This document shows, piece by piece, positions 1 to 5,841 of a stretch of 6,870 nucleotides of DNA (positions are counted from its first letter, which is position 1; every line of letters begins with the position of its first letter). The stretch comes from an uncultured Bacteroidota bacterium. GTDB taxonomy: Bacteria > Bacteroidota > Bacteroidia > Bacteroidales > P3. The notes under the pieces were generated by a model that was given only the letters and a program-made list of their open reading frames with translations, had not been told where the DNA came from and did no database searches. A program made the translations under genes and the position numbers. The stretch is taken from positions 1 through 6,870 of the forward strand of contig CACXCY010000089.1 of NCBI GenBank assembly GCA_902766265.1. Reading direction: 5' to 3'.

Positions 1-1364
1 ACGGCATCAACATCGGGAAGATGACGCTACGTTTCCCATCCCTGCATAAAGTGCTGGTGAGAGAGAAAACAGCGAGTGTCGAAGAGTTGATGAGGCAAGA
101 GGAAGAGGAGAGATTGATGCGGGACATCTGCGACTCGATTCATTACTATCACGATGTCATTGACAGCAGCGACTCCCGTTTTTGGTTTCCCAACGACGAT
201 CCTGCATTCTTTGACCCACTGTTCAAACAGATGGAGACAGCATCTCAGCAGGGGCGTACCATTCGCATACTCCATTATGGCGACTCACAGATAGAGATGG
301 ACCGTATGACCGACCGTCTGCGGGCCTATATGCAGAATACGTATGGCGGTGGCGGTCCGGGTATGCTCCCCCTGCGACAGACGGTGTACACCCGTTCGGT
401 GAACCAGAATGCCAGCGGATCTCTGGTACTTCAGTCGTCCTATGGTGGTGACAGTACCCAGAGTTACCGCGCCAACGGCAACTATGGCCTCATGGCGCGT
501 TGCTGGCATATGTATGGCAGTGCCACAATGAACGTCAGTGCTGCCAAACCGAATGATGTGCCCGAAAGTTTCAAGCGCTTCTCAACGGTCAGCGTGATAT
601 TCAACAATACTGGCACAGGCCCTCTGACCGCGACGCTTTCCACCCGCACCTCTACACTCTCCACTCCCGCTATGCGTCAATGTTCGTCACAGGGCGTCCA
701 TTCTTTTGCATGGCAGCTCGATTCTGCGGCTACCGACATCCATCTTTCGCTGCAGGGCGATGGCGACATCTACTGCATTACTGTTGACGACGGGCCTGGC
801 GTTGCGGTTGACAATATAGCCCTTCGTGGCTGCTCGGGACAGCAATTCACGATGATTAACGCCGACCAACTGACCGAGGCCTACAGGAATCTTGATGTGG
901 GACTCATCATCATGCAGTTTGGCGGCAATTCGGTACCTTACATACGTTGCGACAAAGCGCTGGAACCCTATCTGACCAATCTTGGACGACAGATTGACCG
1001 TCTGCATGAGGCCTGCCCCGACGCACTCATACTCTTTATCGGTCCCTCCGACATGAGCACTACTATCAACGGCGAGCGCCACACCTACCTCTACCTTCCC
1101 ACTATGGTGGCCAAACTGCAGCAGATGGCCAATGAGCACGGTGCTGCCTACTGGAGCATTTATCATGCCATGGGCGGTAAGAACTCTATGGTGGCATGGG
1201 TCAACAACGGTTTGGCGGGAAGCGACTACATCCATTTCTCGCAGAAAGGTGTCAATCTGATGGGCGACCGTCTGGCAGAGGCCTTCCAGAAGATGAGCGA
1301 TTTCTACCATTTGCGGAAAAACATACCTGCCGAACAGTTCGATTCCGTGTGGAGGAGTCGCTGA
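1..1364 (+). CDS. SGNH/GDSL-type hydrolase-fold protein, 5' end outside window
   Basis: Probable periplasmic esterase or acyltransferase of the SGNH superfamily, acting on acylated polysaccharide. Numbering from the ATG at 21: block I is HYGDSQIEMDR with nucleophile Ser89, a Gly-rich stretch YGGGGPGM lies at about 108-115, DNIALRGCSG lies near 264-273, block III is FGGNS with Asn303, and block V is SDYIHFSQKG with the Asp402/His405 pair. All core catalytic positions are therefore present. The frame is open from base 3 and reads GINIGK before Met21. No signal peptide or membrane segment follows Met21, and the region before block I is charged and helix-like, so I infer that the true start and export signal lie upstream and that ATG 21 is internal. 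Twenty-nine bases separate its stop from the next gene, which is a second SGNH protein, followed by an MBOAT acyltransferase. The fold assignment is firm; the choice between esterase and transferase and the substrate are inferred from context. Confidence 0.87.
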   Translation, partial: GINIGKMTLRFPSLHKVLVREKTASVEELMRQEEEERLMRDICDSIHYYHDVIDSSDSRFWFPNDDPAFFDPLFKQMETASQQGRTIRILHYGDSQIEMDRMTDRLRAYMQNTYGGGGPGMLPLRQTVYTRSVNQNASGSLVLQSSYGGDSTQSYRANGNYGLMARCWHMYGSATMNVSAAKPNDVPESFKRFSTVSVIFNNTGTGPLTATLSTRTSTLSTPAMRQCSSQGVHSFAWQLDSAATDIHLSLQGDGDIYCITVDDGPGVAVDNIALRGCSGQQFTMINADQLTEAYRNLDVGLIIMQFGGNSVPYIRCDKALEPYLTNLGRQIDRLHEACPDALILFIGPSDMSTTINGERHTYLYLPTMVAKLQQMANEHGAAYWSIYHAMGGKNSMVAWVNNGLAGSDYIHFSQKGVNLMGDRLAEAFQKMSDFYHLRKNIPAEQFDSVWRSR

Positions 1365-1393
1365 CACACCTGAATTAAAAGCACAAGCAAACA

Positions 1394-2827
1394 ATGAAAA
1401 AAGTAAGAATATTGTTGATAGTGAGCGCCGCTGTACTTGTCTGCATCGGGGCATACCTGTTGCTCTCGGCCTATATGTCAACAACCCTACGCACAATCAA
1501 GCAGCCGGTGCGTCCACCACTGACCCCTGTCGCCGTGGACACCTCCTATAGTTTTATCAATTATGACACCAACCACCTTTATATAGCTCCCGACAGTACG
1601 CTGATGCGGAAGTTCTTTGACAAGTGGCTTCACATAGCAGCTACTGGACAAGGAACGCTCAACATCGTCCATATCGGAGGGTCGCACGTGCAGGGTGGGA
1701 CATTGCCGCACCGCATACGCTGTAATATATTGTATTATTATCCTGACCTGGTAGGGTCGCGCGGCATGATTTTCCCATATTCTGCCGCCCGTAAGTGCAA
1801 CAATCCTGCCGATTACAAAGTAAGCCGTTCGTATCCGCTTGCTCTGACACGCAATGTGTACAAGGAACCACAGCAGAAACTGGGGCTCTGCGGCATTGCT
1901 GTGACAGCGCGCGATTCTGCGGCCAGCATCTCCATTGCGCTCAATGAAGACCGTTATGATTTCGCTACCACGCAGGTGACACTGTTGGGCGAGTCACCCG
2001 AAGGCGTTGTTCCCTTTGTGTCGTGCGGTGGCCGTGACCTATATCCCTCTCGTATTGACACAATAATGCACCGCTATGTGTACAACCTGGCAGCCGCTAC
2101 CGACACGTTGCGCATTCTGATGCCGTGCGATTCGGGACAGTCGTTCACCCTCCGGGGAGTGCTGTTGCGTAATAAGCAAGGCGGCATCAGCTACCACGCC
2201 ATTGGCGTCAACGGTGCTGCCGTTCCCGACTATCTGCGGTGTCCCTATCTGGTCAACGATTTACGTATGGTGAATCCCGACCTGGTCATCTTTGGTATAG
2301 GCATCAATGATGCCAGCGGTCCCAATTTCGACCCCGAGGTGTTTCATCGCAACTACTTGCAGCTGGTGGACTCCATCCGTGCCGTCAACCCCGACTGCGC
2401 CTTTATATTCATTACCAACAACGATAGCTTCAAGAAGGTGAAGCGGAGAACATACCACGTGAACAATAACGGCCCCAAAGTACGCGACATCTGCTACCGT
2501 TTGGCCGATGAGACAAAGGGTGCCGTATGGGATCAATTCACCGTCATGGGCGGTTTGAAGTCAATGGACCAGTGGCGGCTTGCTGGAATGGCACAGTACG
2601 ACCGTGTCCACTTCACCAAGAAAGGATACGAGATGGTGGCCGACCTGTTCTCCAACGCTCTCATCGAGGGCTTGAAATATCATAGTGGCCAAAGGGCGGC
2701 CGAAAGCGCCGCTGCGCCACAACCGGCTGTACCTCCCGTAAAGGAGCAGAACCACAACAGCACCTATTCCGACGAACGCCGCATATCAACTCAAAGCGAT
2801 GACAGATATCCTTACATTTCTTACTGA
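1394..2827 (+). CDS. Membrane-anchored SGNH/GDSL-like protein of an O-acylation operon
   Basis: Second SGNH-fold protein, 477 residues, likely held in the inner membrane with its domain in the periplasm. MKK is followed by one hydrophobic segment at about residues 6-27 (a signal anchor; no clear lipobox). Block I reads HIGGSHVQGG with candidate nucleophile Ser97; the usual GDS Asp is Gly here. Block III is GIGINDAS with Asn305, and block V is DRVHFTKKGYE with Asp403/His406. The last 45 or so residues are polar and rich in Ala, Pro, Ser and Asn, and are probably disordered. The leader before ATG 1394 is A-rich without a Shine-Dalgarno motif, as is usual in Bacteroidetes. The 3' end overlaps the MBOAT start by 29 bases, which suggests coupled translation. 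By analogy with AlgJ/AlgX and PatB, which work with MBOAT proteins, it may transfer or remove acetyl groups on a polysaccharide. That role is inference; the fold is well supported. Confidence 0.88.
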   Translation: MKKVRILLIVSAAVLVCIGAYLLLSAYMSTTLRTIKQPVRPPLTPVAVDTSYSFINYDTNHLYIAPDSTLMRKFFDKWLHIAATGQGTLNIVHIGGSHVQGGTLPHRIRCNILYYYPDLVGSRGMIFPYSAARKCNNPADYKVSRSYPLALTRNVYKEPQQKLGLCGIAVTARDSAASISIALNEDRYDFATTQVTLLGESPEGVVPFVSCGGRDLYPSRIDTIMHRYVYNLAAATDTLRILMPCDSGQSFTLRGVLLRNKQGGISYHAIGVNGAAVPDYLRCPYLVNDLRMVNPDLVIFGIGINDASGPNFDPEVFHRNYLQLVDSIRAVNPDCAFIFITNNDSFKKVKRRTYHVNNNGPKVRDICYRLADETKGAVWDQFTVMGGLKSMDQWRLAGMAQYDRVHFTKKGYEMVADLFSNALIEGLKYHSGQRAAESAAAPQPAVPPVKEQNHNSTYSDERRISTQSDDRYPYISY

Positions 2828-4733
2828 CCTCTTCTCCTTTGACCAGTCGCACCCGCTGTTGTTTACCCAGTTCAACTTTTGGGCTTTCTTTCTATTGGTG
2901 TTTGTCGGCTTTGCGGTGGTGGTAACCCTCAAGTCGCCAAGCGACACCACCCGCAAGCATATCCGCAACGCCTACCTCTTCTTTGTCAGCATCTTTTTCT
3001 ATTATAAGACCTCAGGGCTTTTTGTGTTGCTGCTCATCTTCTCCACGCTGCTGGGTTACTGCATAGGCATCCGCATGGACAGATTGGCCGACCGAGATGC
3101 AGCGAGTTCCGAGGAGGGCACGGGTCGTCACTCGGGCAAGGTGTGGATGATTGTTGGTGTGGTGGTCAATCTCGCCGTTTTGTTCTACTTCAAATATGCC
3201 TATTTCTTCACCGATGTGTACAACACCATGTTCAACACCCGTTTCGAGGTGGTGAACCATCTGGCCCGCTTTGCCAACCATTTTACCTCCACGCCACGCT
3301 TCGATGCAGGAACGATACTGCTCCCGGTAGGTATCTCGTTCTACACCTTCCAGAATATCAGCTATATTGTTGATGTTTACAAGCGGAAGATACGCCATGC
3401 GGATAATATACTCGACTTTGGCTTCTACACCACGTTCTTTCCCCAGTTGGTGGCAGGTCCCATCATTCGTGCCGACCAGTTCATTCCCCAGCTTTACCAT
3501 CCTTATTTCCTCGGACGCAGGCAGTTCGGCATCGCCGTGTTCTGGATTCTCAACGGGCTGATGAAGAAAATCATCCTGAGCGACTATCTGGCCGTTAGTT
3601 TCGTTGACCGCGTGTTCGATAATCCTTCGCTCTACACCGCTTTCGAGAATTTCTCGGCGCTGATGGTCTATTCCCTGCAGGTCTATGCCGACTTCTCGGG
3701 TTACACCGACATCGCCATTGGCGTGGCCATGCTTATGGGCTTCTACCTCCCGAAGAACTTCAATTCGCCCTACAAGTCCACCAATCCTGCCGGTTTCTGG
3801 AAACGGTGGCACATGTCGCTTTCCAACTGGTTGAAGGACTATCTCTATATTCCTTTGGGTGGCAACCGCAGAGCTACGGCGGCATCCTATCTCATACTGG
3901 GCGGCATGTTGGCCGTGGTGGCACTGATGGCCAAGACGCTGTGGGTGACCATTGTCGTCAGTTCAGTGGCAGGGTTGCTTGTCGCCGTCTACTTGCTTTT
4001 CCCCAACCATCGCCGTGAGTTCAACACCAACATCAACAACATGGACACCATGCTGTTGGGCGGTATGTGGCACGGCGCCAGCTTCAACTTCATCACTTGG
4101 GGTGGTCTCAACGGTTTGGGCATACTGGCTTACAAATATTGGAAACAGTGGGGCAATTGGGCTCGCGTCATCGTCACCGCCGTGATATTCGCCGCCCTGT
4201 GGATTCTCGCCGTCCTCTTCAGAGTGCCGGCGCTGAACCTCTTTGCCGTATGGGCGGGTGTCTATTTCGTGGGCAACACGCTGGTCATCCTGATAAGCAA
4301 ATGTCGCTTTGTGCGCAAGGACCGTCCTTCCGACACCAAGCAGGGCAATCCCGTCAAGATGGTGTGGAATGTGGCGATGACTTTCCTGTTCATCTCTTTC
4401 ACCCGTCTCTTTTTCCGCTCGGGCAGCAATCTTGACCCTGCCGAGGCCAACGAGGTGGCGTGGCGCACGGCGCGCGATATGGTGAACCAGATAGGTGGGA
4501 GGTGGGATCTCGGACAGGTGCCTGCCATCGTGTCCAACTACAGCAGCGTCTTCATACTGTTTCTTGTCGGCATGGTGATACACTGGTTGCCCGAACGCTT
4601 CAAGCGTCGCTATCGCCTGTGGTTTGCCCAGATGCCCCTGTGGCTCATGGCTGTCGCCGTGGTCGCCGTGGTATTCATTGTCTACCAGTTCATCACCGCC
4701 GACCTGCAGCCCTTCATCTATTTCCAGTTTTAG
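2799..4733 (+). CDS. MBOAT family O-acyltransferase (AlgI/DltB-like)
   Basis: Polytopic inner-membrane acyltransferase, 644 residues, expected to take an acyl group from a cytoplasmic donor and pass it across the membrane for O-acylation of an exported polymer. Family signatures are clear: LLPVGISFYTFQNISYI (about 175-190), FFPQLVAGPIIRADQF (about 213-228), YADFSGYTDIAIG (about 296-308), FWKRWHMSLSNWLKDYLYIP (333-352) with His338, and LLGGMWHGASFNFITWGG (419-436) with His425, the probable catalytic histidine. Many hydrophobic segments run the length of the protein. It is longer than typical AlgI proteins (roughly 470-520 residues), partly through an extra hydrophobic stretch at about 361-410 between the two His motifs and a longer C-terminal part. 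ATG 2799 is preferred because the N-terminus (SFDQSHPLLFTQFNFW) looks like family members and the next Met is residue 93. It overlaps the preceding gene by 29 bases. Acetyl as the acyl group and a surface polysaccharide as acceptor are inferred from the SGNH partners. Confidence 0.95.
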   Translation: MTDILTFLTDLFSFDQSHPLLFTQFNFWAFFLLVFVGFAVVVTLKSPSDTTRKHIRNAYLFFVSIFFYYKTSGLFVLLLIFSTLLGYCIGIRMDRLADRDAASSEEGTGRHSGKVWMIVGVVVNLAVLFYFKYAYFFTDVYNTMFNTRFEVVNHLARFANHFTSTPRFDAGTILLPVGISFYTFQNISYIVDVYKRKIRHADNILDFGFYTTFFPQLVAGPIIRADQFIPQLYHPYFLGRRQFGIAVFWILNGLMKKIILSDYLAVSFVDRVFDNPSLYTAFENFSALMVYSLQVYADFSGYTDIAIGVAMLMGFYLPKNFNSPYKSTNPAGFWKRWHMSLSNWLKDYLYIPLGGNRRATAASYLILGGMLAVVALMAKTLWVTIVVSSVAGLLVAVYLLFPNHRREFNTNINNMDTMLLGGMWHGASFNFITWGGLNGLGILAYKYWKQWGNWARVIVTAVIFAALWILAVLFRVPALNLFAVWAGVYFVGNTLVILISKCRFVRKDRPSDTKQGNPVKMVWNVAMTFLFISFTRLFFRSGSNLDPAEANEVAWRTARDMVNQIGGRWDLGQVPAIVSNYSSVFILFLVGMVIHWLPERFKRRYRLWFAQMPLWLMAVAVVAVVFIVYQFITADLQPFIYFQF

Positions 4734-4755
4734 TGGAGCACAGTGGGAATGATTA
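4734..4755. other. Short convergent intergenic gap
   Basis: Twenty-two bases separate the stop of the + strand MBOAT gene from the restored stop of the - strand nucleotidyltransferase. I see no stem followed by a T-run on either strand, so no intrinsic terminator is called between these two facing transcription units. The gap is this small only if the frameshifted tail is counted; the present in-frame stop of the nucleotidyltransferase is at 4872-4874. Confidence 0.6.
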
Positions 4756-5372
4756 CTACTGCTGATATTCCTTTATGGCGGAATTGATGCGTGTTTTAAT
4801 CTCGTCCCATGTAACAGTCGCGAACATCTTTGGCATTGCTTCGCTTTCGGCGTCGTCAAAATAGGTGATGCTTAGGAGGGCCGAAAGAGGGAGAAGTTGG
4901 GGTACTTCATCGAGTAGCATTGTAGAATTTCATCCAATGTGTAATGTTGAAGCAGTTCGTAGACATCAATGAAATCTTTTCGGCTGCCACGGCCTTCGAT
5001 GGCATTAATCTTTATTGCGGCGATATCTCTGGGCGAGGCCAATACCAGCCCATCCTCACAGATGGCGGCGTCAATCCATGGGTATTGGCTGTAGTCAACA
5101 ATGTCGACCATCACGTTGTCCACGATAAGTTGCAGGATGTTTTTTGTACGATTACGCAGCTTGTACGCCCCCAGTCGCCCCATCATGGCGAGTATCTCAT
5201 CTTGACTGACAATCGGTTTGCCGAAGAAATTAAGGTCAACCGATTGGCGGTGTCCGTATTGCAACGCCAAGGAGGTGCCGCCAACGAGACGCAGCCCTTG
5301 CATTTCGGGCTGGGAGGACAACCTTTTCAGGAGTTCCAGAGTGTGGGGCAAGATTGTCTGAAGTTGTAGCAT
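4756..5372 (-). pseudogene. AbiEii/AbiGii-type nucleotidyltransferase toxin, frameshifted
   Basis: Toxin-like member of the AbiEii/DUF1814 nucleotidyltransferase family. The start is ATG at 5372-5370, chosen because AGGAGG sits 7 bases upstream and MLQLQTILPHTLELLKRL is family-like. The present frame gives 166 residues and stops at 4872 (ending FSLFRPS). Motifs: LVGGTSLALQYGHRQSVDLN (29-48) for metal and nucleotide binding, VDIVDY (89-94), RDIAAIKINAIEGRGSRKDF (115-134) with Lys121. Two defects are visible. Residue 48 is Asn where the family normally has the second Asp of the D-x-D pair. The frame also breaks near 4881: the neighbouring frame continues ALLSITYFDDAESEAMPKMF and then TWDEIKTRINSAIKEYQQ to a TAG at 4756, exactly the kind of C-terminus the family has. 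One missing base restores about 205 residues. The 5' end overlaps its small partner gene by 46 bases. It could still be expressed as a truncated protein, and a sequencing error remains possible for the frameshift. Confidence 0.88.
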
Positions 5373-5644
5373 CTGTAGTCCTCCTTTTTGGTGTCGGTGA
5401 CAACACACACGAACGAAAGTGCTTCGGGACGTAGGGACCGTAGCGTTTTGCAATCGCTGGCAATGCGGTCGAGTCCGTAATAGTCGCGGATGGCACACCA
5501 GTCGTCAAGTTCACCGTATTCCAATACGCGCTTGATGAGTTGGGCGGAGTTTTTCTCTGCAGCAAAACATTCCTTGTCAATATCCCAGAAGAGATGGGGT
5601 GACAGGCGTTCAATCAATGATTGTGTGTGTTTCTCCGTGTTCAT
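5327..5644 (-). CDS. DUF6922-like small protein, putative antitoxin partner of the nucleotidyltransferase
   Basis: Small cytoplasmic protein of 105 residues starting MNTEKHTQSLIERLSPHLFW. It resembles the DUF6922 family, short proteins often encoded directly before AbiEii-type nucleotidyltransferases in Bacteroidetes; from that position I infer an antitoxin or regulatory role. Visible features are SPHLFWDID (15-23), a helical stretch QLIKRVLEYGELDDWCAIRD (35-54), a region LDRIASDCKTLRSLRPEALS (58-77) and a C-terminus with RCYNFRQSCPTLWNS. No membrane segment or signal peptide is seen. The start at 5644 is preferred over an in-frame ATG at 5755 because a promoter-like site lies at 5655-5685 and the extra residues upstream would be translated from repeat DNA. 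Its last codons contain the ribosome binding site of the next gene, and the two frames overlap by 46 bases. It has no lesion, unlike its partner. Family name is from memory of conserved motifs; function is inference. Confidence 0.82.
   Translation of the reverse strand: MNTEKHTQSLIERLSPHLFWDIDKECFAAEKNSAQLIKRVLEYGELDDWCAIRDYYGLDRIASDCKTLRSLRPEALSFVCVVTDTKKEDYRCYNFRQSCPTLWNS
5380..5385 (-). promoter_or_regulatory. Shine-Dalgarno site of the nucleotidyltransferase gene
   Basis: The - strand reads AGGAGG, 7 bases before the ATG at 5372, inside the 3' end of the small partner gene. A full-consensus site is uncommon in Bacteroidetes, and it fixes the start against the longer frame that opens at 5498. 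It would allow internal re-initiation on the bicistronic message. Confidence 0.75.
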
Positions 5645-5654
5645 TTTCGGTTTG

Positions 5655-5685
5655 CAAAAATACAAAGAAAAACTGACTCGACAAA
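5655..5685 (-). promoter_or_regulatory. Bacteroidetes-type promoter for the toxin-antitoxin-like pair
   Basis: Reading the - strand, TTTG (5685-5682) is followed after exactly 19 bases by TATTTTTG (5662-5655), matching the known Bacteroidetes primary sigma pattern TTTG-N19-21-TAnnTTTG. Only 10 bases separate the second box from the ATG at 5644, so the message would be almost leaderless, with a 5' UTR of about five bases. The surrounding DNA is AT-rich. The location just ahead of the small gene and the exact spacing support the call; the start site itself is inferred. Confidence 0.7.
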
Positions 5686-5710
5686 AAAATAAGTTGGCGT
5701 CCAAGGGATA

Positions 5711-5739
5711 CCTCGGTTTTGGTGTCAATAAAACCGAGG
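5711..5739. repeat. 10-bp perfect inverted repeat (hairpin), possible weak terminator
   Basis: CCTCGGTTTT at 5711-5720 pairs perfectly with AAAACCGAGG at 5730-5739 across a 9-base loop. The right arm is the start of the first tandem repeat unit. On the + strand the stem is followed by GTTTTAT; on the - strand, where the flippase gene would need a terminator, no T-run follows. A terminator role is therefore only possible, not shown. Confidence 0.7.
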
Positions 5740-5792
5740 GTTTTATAGGTGACAAAAGCGAGGGTTTTATTGGGCATAAAACCGAGGGTTTT
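5730..5792. repeat. Three 24-base tandem repeats with palindromic core
   Basis: Units begin at 5730, 5754 and 5778, exactly 24 bases apart. The shared core is AAAACCGAGGGTTTT (15 bases); the second unit has G for the sixth-base C (AAAAGCGAGG). The core is itself near-palindromic (AAAACC/GGTTTT around GAG). The nine bases between cores are less conserved (ATAGGTGAC, ATTGGGCAT), and the third unit lacks a recognisable continuation. Because 24 is a multiple of three, open frames run through the array on both strands, for example a KTEGFIGD-type octapeptide repeat, but no start with a supporting signal makes this a gene. It lies between the end of the flippase gene and the promoter of the toxin-antitoxin-like pair. 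Confidence 0.9.
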
Positions 5793-5841
5793 GTTTGAGG
5801 GTGTTTCGGGCTTTTTGTTGCGGCGGTGGTATCCTGCTAAT

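Noticed and set aside
21..23. ATG 21 as the true start of the first SGNH protein
   Set aside because: The frame is open to the window edge, no export signal follows this ATG, and GGGAAG lies too close (directly adjacent) to serve as a normal binding site.
687..1496. 269-residue - strand open frame
   Set aside because: It is antisense to the first SGNH gene, crosses into the next gene and has no recognisable domain.
3012..3812. 266-residue - strand open frame
   Set aside because: It is antisense to the MBOAT gene, whose motifs are unambiguous; it is an open-frame shadow.
4870..4890. Programmed -1 frameshifting to make the full-length toxin
   Set aside because: CTC TTT CGG CCC TCC has no standard slippery heptamer in the right frame and no clear downstream stem; a deletion or sequencing error is simpler.
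4944..5369. 141-residue + strand open frame
   Set aside because: It is opposite the nucleotidyltransferase gene, which has clear motifs, and has no promoter or ribosome binding support.
4872..5498. Longer - strand frame for the nucleotidyltransferase starting at 5498
   Set aside because: Its first 42 residues overlap the small partner gene and lack family character; AGGAGG before 5372 and the family-like N-terminus mark the real start.
5645..5755. Upstream start of the small partner gene at 5755
   Set aside because: The extra 37 residues are translated from repeat and promoter DNA, and the promoter boxes lie inside that stretch.
5730..5792. CRISPR array
   Set aside because: Cores of 15 bases with 9-base gaps are far too short for repeat-spacer units, and no cas genes are present.
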